Below are positions 57,800 to 64,000 of a stretch of 64,000 nucleotides of DNA, one piece after another. Within the stretch, counting starts at the first letter, position 1. The number at the start of each line of letters is the position of its first letter. The DNA lies in the NCBI RefSeq assembly GCF_023845585.1, contig NZ_JAMQHS010000004.1:124001-188000 (forward strand), written 5' to 3'. The notes under the pieces were generated by a model. It was not told where the DNA came from, ran no database searches, and saw only the letters and a program-made list of their open reading frames with translations. The position numbers and the translations under genes were made by a program. This DNA comes from Clostridium sp. CMCC3677 (GTDB taxonomy: Bacteria > Bacillota > Clostridia > Clostridiales > Clostridiaceae).

Positions 57800-58045
57800 T
57801 TACTTGCTAAGACCTGCTTGAGTGAAAAGCTTCTTAACTACATCTGTTGGTTGTGCACCATCTTGTAACCATTTATTAGCTTTTTCTTCATTGATTTTAA
57901 CTTCAGCTGGTTCAGTTATTGGATTGTAGTAACCAATTTCTTCGATGAATCTACCATCTCTTGGGCTTCTTGAATCAGCAACAACTATTCTATAGAAAGG
58001 TGCTTTTTTAGCTCCCATTCTTCTTAATCTAATTTTAACTGCCAT
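57800..58045 (-). CDS. rpsP: 30S ribosomal protein S16
   Basis: 81 aa. [25 protein letters not shown] and [12 protein letters not shown] are intact. ATG follows GGAGGTGAAAT. It lies 34 nt after ffh. Confidence 0.98.
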   Translation of the reverse strand: MAVKIRLRRMGAKKAPFYRIVVADSRSPRDGRFIEEIGYYNPITEPAEVKINEEKANKWLQDGAQPTDVVKKLFTQAGLSK

Positions 58046-58079
58046 TTTAATTTCACCTCCTTCAAAAGATATTATTTAT

Positions 58080-59438
58080 TTAAAAAGGTAGTTTTCCAAA
58101 CAAACCTTTTTTAGACTGCTTTTGAAGCGACTTCATTTGCTTCATATTTTTCTTCATCATATCATAACTTTTTACAAGTTTATTAACTTCTTGTATTGTT
58201 GTACCTGCTCCTCTTGCAATTCTTTTTTTTCTTGAGCTTGCAGTATTACCTGATGTAAGTAAATGAGGATTATTTCTTTCTTTTTCTGTCATAGAATGAA
58301 TAACAGATTTTGTTTTGTTAATTGCATCTTCACCTTTAGATAAATCTACATTTTGAAATTCTTTAGAATTCATTCCTGGAATCATTTCTAAAATTTTATT
58401 TAGAGGTCCAAGTTTTTTCATTTGCTCTATAGCTGTTAAATAATCATTAAAATTAAATTCTTGATTTAACATTCTTTTACCTAAATCAGCTGCTTCTTTT
58501 TCATCAATAGCTGATTGAGCTTTTTCTATAAGAGACAATACATCTCCCATACCAAGAATTCTTGATGACATTCTATCAGGATGGAATACTTCAAAATCAC
58601 TTAGTTTTTCGCCAGTACCTATATACTTTATTGGCTTTTCAGTGATGCTTCTTATTGAAAGAGCTGCTCCACCTCTTGTATCACCATCTAGTTTGGTAAG
58701 TATTACACCTGTTACATCTAAGTCCTTATTAAAACTTTCTGCAACATTTACTGCATCTTGACCTGTCATTGAGTCAACAACTAAAAGTATTTCAGATGGA
58801 TTAACATTTTCTTTTATATCTTGAAGTTCTTGCATTAAAGCTTCATCAATATGAAGTCTTCCTGCTGTATCTATTATTATAATATTATTCCCATTATCTT
58901 TTCCATGAGCTATTCCAGCCTTTGCAATATCAACAGGATTAACTTTATCTCCCATTGAAAATACCGGAATTTCAATTTGCTTTCCAACAATCTCTAATTG
59001 TTTTATAGCTGCTGGTCTGTAAACATCACATGCAACTAATAATGGTTTCTTATTGTTTTTCCTAAGTTCAAGTGCAAGTTTACCACACATTGTAGTTTTA
59101 CCGGCTCCTTGCAGACCTACTAACATAATTACTGTTGTTCCTGAGCTAGAGTAATTTATTTTACTCTCACTTCCACCCATAAGATTAGTAAGTTCTTCGT
59201 TAACTATTTTTATAACTTGTTGTCCTGGCGTTAAGCTTTCAAGAACTTCATTCCCAACACATTTTGAACTAACAGTTGAGATAAATCCTTTAACAACTTT
59301 ATAGTTAACATCTGCTTCTAATAAGGCAAGCTTTACTTCTCTCATGGCTTCCTTTATATCTTTTTCAGTTAACTTTCCTTTACCTTTTAACTTTCTGAAA
59401 GTCTCCTGTAATTTTTCGCCTAAACCTTCAAAAGCCAT
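58080..59438 (-). CDS. ffh: Signal recognition particle protein Ffh
   Basis: 452 aa SRP54-type GTPase binding signal sequences of nascent membrane proteins. The N domain (about 1-90) is followed by the G domain with G1 GLQGAGKTTMCGK near residue 107, G3 DTAGRLH, and G4 TKLDGDTRGG. The methionine-rich M domain (about 300-452) carries MKKLGPLNKILEMIPGM and the RNA-binding SRKKRIARGAGTTIQEVN. It is 14 nt after ylxM. ATG follows GGAGGTAATTAAAC. Confidence 0.98.
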   Translation of the reverse strand: MAFEGLGEKLQETFRKLKGKGKLTEKDIKEAMREVKLALLEADVNYKVVKGFISTVSSKCVGNEVLESLTPGQQVIKIVNEELTNLMGGSESKINYSSSGTTVIMLVGLQGAGKTTMCGKLALELRKNNKKPLLVACDVYRPAAIKQLEIVGKQIEIPVFSMGDKVNPVDIAKAGIAHGKDNGNNIIIIDTAGRLHIDEALMQELQDIKENVNPSEILLVVDSMTGQDAVNVAESFNKDLDVTGVILTKLDGDTRGGAALSIRSITEKPIKYIGTGEKLSDFEVFHPDRMSSRILGMGDVLSLIEKAQSAIDEKEAADLGKRMLNQEFNFNDYLTAIEQMKKLGPLNKILEMIPGMNSKEFQNVDLSKGEDAINKTKSVIHSMTEKERNNPHLLTSGNTASSRKKRIARGAGTTIQEVNKLVKSYDMMKKNMKQMKSLQKQSKKGLFGKLPF

Positions 59439-59452
59439 GTTTAATTACCTCC

Positions 59453-59782
59453 CTATAAACTTTCTAGTTTTTCTTTAAACATTAAGTAATCTTTATCACT
59501 AACAGAATACTTCTCTTTTAGTTCTTCTAAAAAATTCATAATATATTTTTCTCTTCTCATACTCTTTTGAAGTAAGTTAAGCTTACTTTCATATGATAGA
59601 AGCTGTTTATCGCATCTTTTTATTAAATCATGAATTGCTTGACGACTTGTTTTGTTTAATTCTGCTATTTCAGCTAATGACAAATCATCATCATAATATA
59701 ATGCCATAACGCTACGTTGTTTCTCTGTTAATAATGAACTGTATAAATCCATTAACATTGAAATTTCAACTCGGTCTTCCAT
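59453..59782 (-). CDS. ylxM: YlxM/p13-like helix-turn-helix protein
   Basis: 109 aa UPF0122 protein with a sigma-70 region-4-like helix-turn-helix, LSLAEIAELNKTSRQAIHDLIKRCDKQL, and the EKQRSVMALYYDDD lead-in. It is found beside ffh across Firmicutes and is linked to SRP assembly or activity; the mechanism is not settled. It is the first gene of the ffh transcript, with its own promoter. Confidence 0.92.
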   Translation of the reverse strand: MEDRVEISMLMDLYSSLLTEKQRSVMALYYDDDLSLAEIAELNKTSRQAIHDLIKRCDKQLLSYESKLNLLQKSMRREKYIMNFLEELKEKYSVSDKDYLMFKEKLESL

Positions 59783-59806
59783 AAGATCACCTTACCCACA
59801 AAAGAG

Positions 59807-59835
59807 ATTTTAACAGGATTTTATATAGCTGTCAA
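59807..59835 (-). promoter_or_regulatory. Promoter of ylxM-ffh-rpsP
   Basis: On the minus strand the -35 is TTGACA (59835-59830) and the -10 is TAAAAT (59812-59807), with 17 bp spacing. A stem CTGTTAAGTA/TACTTGACAG (59829-59852) overlaps the -35 but is not followed by a T tract. Confidence 0.75.
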
Positions 59836-59874
59836 GTATTTTTACTTAACAGTCATATTTTTTTTATTTTATTA

Positions 59875-60783
59875 TTAAATTATTGCCTCTGCAAAACTTT
59901 CAGCATCAAATTCTTGAAGATCATCAATACCTTCTCCAACACCTATATATCTAACAGGTATATTTAAACTTTGTTTTATTGAAATTACAACTCCCCCCTT
60001 TGCAGTACCATCTAATTTAGTTAGGATTATTCCATCAATAGGACATACCTCCATAAATTGCTTTGCTTGTATTACTGCATTTTGACCTGTTGTAGCATCT
60101 AATACTAATAAAGTTTCTTTTTTAACTCCATCTAACTCTCTGTCAATAATTCTATTAATTTTTTCTAATTCATTCATTAAATTTTTCTTATTATGAAGTC
60201 TTCCTGCTGTATCACATATTAATAAGTCAGTATTTCTTGCCTTAGATGCTTCTATAGCATCAAATACAACCGCTGCGGGATCTGATCCTTCTTGATGTTT
60301 TATCAAATCAACCTCTGCTCTTCTACTCCACACTTCTAATTGATCTATTGCTGCTGCTCTAAATGTATCTGCAGCAATAAGTAATACTTTTTTGCCATCT
60401 CTCTTATTTTTTGCTGCAAGCTTACCAATAGATGTAGTTTTTCCAACTCCATTAACTCCAATTACAAGCATTACTTTCTTTTCATCATCATTATCTTCAT
60501 AATTGCCTTCTAATAATATTTCTTTTATGACTTCTTTTAATGCAGGTTTCACTTCTTGAGGATCATTAATCTTTTCTTTACGAATTTTTTTTCTTAATCT
60601 CTCAATAATATCCATTGTAGTATCCATACCTATATCAGATGTTATTAATATTTCTTCTAATTCCTCATATAAATCTTCATCTATTGTTATAGCTATTTTT
60701 AAAGCTTCATTTATTTTATCAGTTAGTCCATCTCTTGTCTTAGTTAATCCATCTTTTAGTTTATTAAATAAATTTCCAAACAA
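59875..60783 (-). CDS. ftsY: Signal recognition particle receptor FtsY
   Basis: 302 aa GTPase that receives SRP-ribosome complexes at the membrane. It has an N domain (about 1-80), then G1 GVNGVGKTTSIGKLA near residue 108, DTAGRLHNK and TKLDGTAKGG. The acidic A domain of enterobacterial FtsY is missing, as in other Clostridium. The start is TTG at 60783 with AGGAGGAATTAAA upstream. It follows smc by 193 nt. Confidence 0.97.
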   Translation of the reverse strand: MFGNLFNKLKDGLTKTRDGLTDKINEALKIAITIDEDLYEELEEILITSDIGMDTTMDIIERLRKKIRKEKINDPQEVKPALKEVIKEILLEGNYEDNDDEKKVMLVIGVNGVGKTTSIGKLAAKNKRDGKKVLLIAADTFRAAAIDQLEVWSRRAEVDLIKHQEGSDPAAVVFDAIEASKARNTDLLICDTAGRLHNKKNLMNELEKINRIIDRELDGVKKETLLVLDATTGQNAVIQAKQFMEVCPIDGIILTKLDGTAKGGVVISIKQSLNIPVRYIGVGEGIDDLQEFDAESFAEAII

Positions 60784-60976
60784 ATTTAATTCCTCCTAAA
60801 ATTTTAAGTTTATATATTTCTATTATCTAATAACATCTGTAACATTTCCACCCTTATAATTATAAATTAATCACTTCTTAAGTATATAATAATGATTTAA
60901 ATTTATAAATAATAAGTTTAAAGTTTTATATAAAAACATTCTTTTAAGCAAAAACACTATCTTTTATTAAGCGACC
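60784..60976 (-). other. smc-ftsY spacer
   Basis: 193 nt, strongly AT-rich. A TATATA-rich segment near 60885 could be a -10. No terminator with good stem is visible after smc. A 12-codon open frame near 60840 lacks a ribosome site and is not called. Confidence 0.3.
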
Positions 60977-63900
60977 TTAGCTGGCAGTTAAATCTACTGA
61001 TACAACTTTAGATACACCTTTTTCCTCCATAGTAACACCATAAATTACATCACTTACTTCCATGGTACCCTTTCTATGAGTTATAACTATGAATTGAGTG
61101 TTTTTAGAAAATTTAGTTAAGAATTCTGCATATCTATATACATTTGCATCATCTAATGCAGCTTCTATTTCATCTAATATACAAAATGGTGTTGGCTTCA
61201 TCTTTAATATTGAGAATAGTAATGCTATAGCAGATAAAACTTTTTCTCCTCCTGATAGCAAGTTTATGTTTTGAAGCTTTTTACCTGGTGGTTCAACATT
61301 TATATCAATATTAGCAGTTAATTCATCACCATCACACAAAATCAATTCAGCACTACCACCCTTAAATAACTCTCTAAAAGTTTCATTAAAAGTTACATTT
61401 AACATTTTAAAATTTTCTTTAAATAGATCTTTTATTTTAATAGTCATTTCGTAAATTACAGAATTTAATTCTTCTTTAGCACATTCTAAATCTTTTTCTT
61501 GAGAAGACATAAAATCAAATTTTTCTTTAACTTCTTCATATTCTTGAATAGATGCTAAATTTACTGTCCCAAGTGCTGTTATTTGCATCTTTAATTTCTT
61601 AGTTAATTCTTTAATTTTTTCTTCATTTTCAATTTCTTCTGCTATATCTAAAGCTTCTACATATGTCAATTCTAATTCTTCATTTAATTTTTTATAATAA
61701 TTATCTTTTTCAATCTCTTTTTTAGCTTTAATAACTTCTTGTTTATTTATATCTCGTTCCTTTAAATTTATCATCTCAAACATATTAGTTATTAAGTTAT
61801 CTTGTTTTAAAGAACTTTCTTTTAATTTTTCTTTTTCTAATTCCTTATATTTTAACTGTTTTTCTAGCGCCTCTATTTTAACATTATTTTCATTAGTAGC
61901 AGTCAATTTACTTTTTATATCATTTTCTAAATTTATAAGATTTTCATTACTATTATTATTTTCAATTAAAAGCGCTTTTTCTTTCACTCTTAATTCATTT
62001 AATTCTTTTTCTAATCTAATAAATTGATTTTTTTCATTTTGAATAGTTTCATCTAATGTTGCCTTATTAATTTTTATTTCCGTAATCTTATTTGTATTCT
62101 CATCTATCTCGTTATTCTTTTCTTTAATAGATTTTTCTAATTTTAAATATCTATCTTTATTGAATGTATTTTTATCTTCGATAACTTTAATTTCAGACTT
62201 TTTGTTTTCAAGATCAGAATTTAATTTATCTATATCTTTTTCAACTCTTTGGAATTCGTTTTTAGTTATCTCTAGATTATCTTTAAATTTATTAGTATCA
62301 TTTTTTAATCTCTCAGCTTCACCTTGTTTTTTAGTTATTTCAATATTTTTATAGTGAACCTCATCTCTTTTATTTAATATTTCCTCATCTAATTTTTTTA
62401 CGTCTTCTCTTACTTTTAAAATTTCTTTTTCTACAATAACACAACTTTTTTTAGTTGTATCAATTTTTAATAATATCTCTTCAATTTCCCTTTTTCTTCC
62501 TAATACATTACTGTGTTTAGTATATATACTTCCTCCAGTAAGTGCACCTCCAGGGCTTATAACTTCTCCCTCTAATGTAACTATTTTATACCTGTAATTC
62601 CCATTTTTAGCTATCTGCAATGCTGAATTCATATCTTTTGCTATTATTGTTCTACCTAGTACATGATCCAATATATTTGTATATGTTGATTCATAAGAAA
62701 CAATTTCACTAGCAATACCAAGATATCCTTCAATTTTAGTAATACTATTATCTAAAATCAGCTTTTTACCTTTTATTATATTTAAAGGTAAAAATGTTGC
62801 TCTACCTAAATGATGTTCTTTTAAATATTTTATTAATTTTTTAGCATTTTCTTCATTTTCAGTAATAATATTAGAAATTATTGAACCTAACGATATCTCT
62901 ATTGCTATCTCGTATTTCTTATCAACTTTAAAAACTTCACCAAGAATTTTAGTATTTTTAACACTATTAATTAATCCTTTATTAATAGCTTCCATTAAAT
63001 ACTTAACAGATTTATTATAACCCTCATATTGTTTTTCTAAATTTTCTAATATGTTTTTATTAGCCTCTAACTTAGTTACCAAATTATTCAAATTAGTTAA
63101 TTCTTTTTGCTTATTAGTTAATTTAGTCATCAATGAAGTCATAGAACTTTTATCTTTACTTATTTCTTCTTCTAATAAACCTATCTCTTTTTTATCATTA
63201 ATTATCTTATTTAATAAGTTTTGATAAGTAACTCCATTTATAGCTACGTTATGCTTTATAAATTCATATGATTTTTCTAATTCAGATTTTTTCTCTTCTT
63301 TTAATAAAATTTCTTTATTTATTAAAGTTATAGAGTTCTTTGTTTCAGAATTACTTCTTAATAATTCAAATTCATCTTCTTTAAGTTTAGAAAGCTCTTT
63401 TTCCATATCATCTTGTTTTTTTGAAAGAGTTAATTTTATTTTTTCTAGACTAATAATAGCTTCATTTTTTTCCTTTTGATCTTTTAAATAATTTTCCAAA
63501 TAACTATTTAAATTAGTTTTAGCTTCTTCTAATTCTTTAATCTTTAATATTACAATTTCTATTTCTTCATCGTTCTTTGAAATTTTTTCTTTCAAATTTT
63601 TAATTCTTTCCTTATTTAATTCTATATCCTTAGAATTTTCACTAATTAATTCTTTTAATTTATAATAAGCAGTTTTATCTTGTTCTGTTTCTTTTTCTAA
63701 TAAATTAATGTTCTCTTCTAAAAATTTCAATTCTTCCTTAAGTAAATTTAATTCTCTTTTTTTTTCATTAATAAACGTAGTCTTATTTTCTAATTCATTA
63801 TCAAATTCTTTTAACTCTTCTTCTTTTATTTTTATATACTTAACTAATAATGAAACTTCGTTCTTCCTTAAATCTTCAGAAATTAAATTAAATTTCAAAG

Positions 63901-64000
63901 CCTTTTCTCTATCTATTCTCAATGGTTCTATACGATCACTATATGTAGATATTATGTCTCGTATTCTAACCAAATTACTATCTGTATTAGCTAACTTTTT
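60977..64000 (-). CDS. smc: Chromosome segregation protein SMC (5' end outside window)
   Basis: 1008 codons are visible and the frame runs open off the right edge; about 180 N-terminal residues, including the Walker A head, are missing. The visible order is coiled coil, hinge (near residues 335-490, LGEVFKVDKKYEIAIEISLGS and GGALTGGSIYTKHS), the returning coiled coil, then the C-terminal head with signature LLSGGEKVLSAIALLFSILK and Walker B TPFCILDEIEAALDD. A TTG at 63973 can look like a start but lies inside the ANTDSNLVRIRDI conserved block, so it is internal. SMC forms the condensin ring with ScpAB. Confidence 0.97.
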   Translation of the reverse strand, partial: KKLANTDSNLVRIRDIISTYSDRIEPLRIDREKALKFNLISEDLRKNEVSLLVKYIKIKEEELKEFDNELENKTTFINEKKRELNLLKEELKFLEENINLLEKETEQDKTAYYKLKELISENSKDIELNKERIKNLKEKISKNDEEIEIVILKIKELEEAKTNLNSYLENYLKDQKEKNEAIISLEKIKLTLSKKQDDMEKELSKLKEDEFELLRSNSETKNSITLINKEILLKEEKKSELEKSYEFIKHNVAINGVTYQNLLNKIINDKKEIGLLEEEISKDKSSMTSLMTKLTNKQKELTNLNNLVTKLEANKNILENLEKQYEGYNKSVKYLMEAINKGLINSVKNTKILGEVFKVDKKYEIAIEISLGSIISNIITENEENAKKLIKYLKEHHLGRATFLPLNIIKGKKLILDNSITKIEGYLGIASEIVSYESTYTNILDHVLGRTIIAKDMNSALQIAKNGNYRYKIVTLEGEVISPGGALTGGSIYTKHSNVLGRKREIEEILLKIDTTKKSCVIVEKEILKVREDVKKLDEEILNKRDEVHYKNIEITKKQGEAERLKNDTNKFKDNLEITKNEFQRVEKDIDKLNSDLENKKSEIKVIEDKNTFNKDRYLKLEKSIKEKNNEIDENTNKITEIKINKATLDETIQNEKNQFIRLEKELNELRVKEKALLIENNNSNENLINLENDIKSKLTATNENNVKIEALEKQLKYKELEKEKLKESSLKQDNLITNMFEMINLKERDINKQEVIKAKKEIEKDNYYKKLNEELELTYVEALDIAEEIENEEKIKELTKKLKMQITALGTVNLASIQEYEEVKEKFDFMSSQEKDLECAKEELNSVIYEMTIKIKDLFKENFKMLNVTFNETFRELFKGGSAELILCDGDELTANIDINVEPPGKKLQNINLLSGGEKVLSAIALLFSILKMKPTPFCILDEIEAALDDANVYRYAEFLTKFSKNTQFIVITHRKGTMEVSDVIYGVTMEEKGVSKVVSVDLTAS

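Noticed and set aside
60830-60880. 12-codon frame in the smc-ftsY spacer
   Set aside because: No ribosome site, AT-rich spacer, and no similarity to any known small protein.
63971-63973. TTG that could be taken as the start of smc
   Set aside because: The reading frame and the family-conserved segment continue upstream to the window edge, so the gene is truncated by the window.

Overview
The window is about 64 kb of very AT-rich DNA from the core chromosome of a low-GC, endospore-forming Firmicute. Clostridium sensu stricto is the best guess. The evidence is spoVS, codY, ymxH, a PolC-type polymerase, AGGAGG-type ribosome binding sites, and the order smc-ftsY-ylxM-ffh-rpsP-khpA-rimM-trmD-rplS-ylqF-rnhB ... 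rimP-nusA-ylxR-ylxQ-infB-rbfA-nrnA-truB-ribF-rpsO-pnp. I could not run a search, so the genus is an inference. Almost every gene from 9 kb to the right end lies on the minus strand. No tRNA, rRNA, IS element, prophage or CRISPR array was seen.

Layout. 1-2 kb: an iron-dependent alcohol dehydrogenase (cut by the window edge) divergent from a DeoR-type regulator. 2-6.4 kb: a riboflavin operon ribD-ribE-ribBA-ribH under an FMN riboswitch. Its leader carries two consecutive terminators, and a long imperfect hairpin sits between ribE and ribBA. 6.4-8.9 kb: a DUF6398/TPR protein and a divergent amidase-domain protein. 9-13.3 kb: purB, a small DUF378 membrane protein, HPr, spoVS and RNase Y. 13.7-23 kb: recA (with promoter and SOS box), pgsA, rimO, ftsK/spoIIIE, a TepA-like ClpP homologue, aspartate kinase, ymxH and an M16 peptidase.

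23.4-33.6 kb: pnp-rpsO and the nusA-infB operon, which handles ribosome maturation, initiation, RNA modification and flavin kinase and begins with a structured, attenuator-like leader. 33.7-47.5 kb: polC, the MEP genes ispG, rseP and dxr, an inserted AI-2E-family membrane protein, cdsA, uppS, frr, pyrH, tsf and rpsB. 47.7-54 kb: codY, topA, dprA, comM and a yraN gene that is inverted relative to its neighbours. 54-64 kb: rnhB, ylqF, rplS, trmD, rimM, khpA, rpsP, ffh, ylxM, ftsY and smc, whose 5' end lies outside the window.

The genes form translation, co-translational targeting, isoprenoid/phospholipid and flavin modules. No wholly new multi-gene system is evident. The least explained structures are: the tandem-terminator FMN leader whose terminator arms are complementary to the aptamer's own 5' strand; the ~205-nt palindromic element (plus a half copy) inside the rib operon; a perfect hairpin between the Shine-Dalgarno sequence and the AUG of topA; and the DUF6398-TPR/amidase pair. 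Where the longest open frame starts upstream of a better ribosome binding site, the start supported by the Shine-Dalgarno sequence is given.
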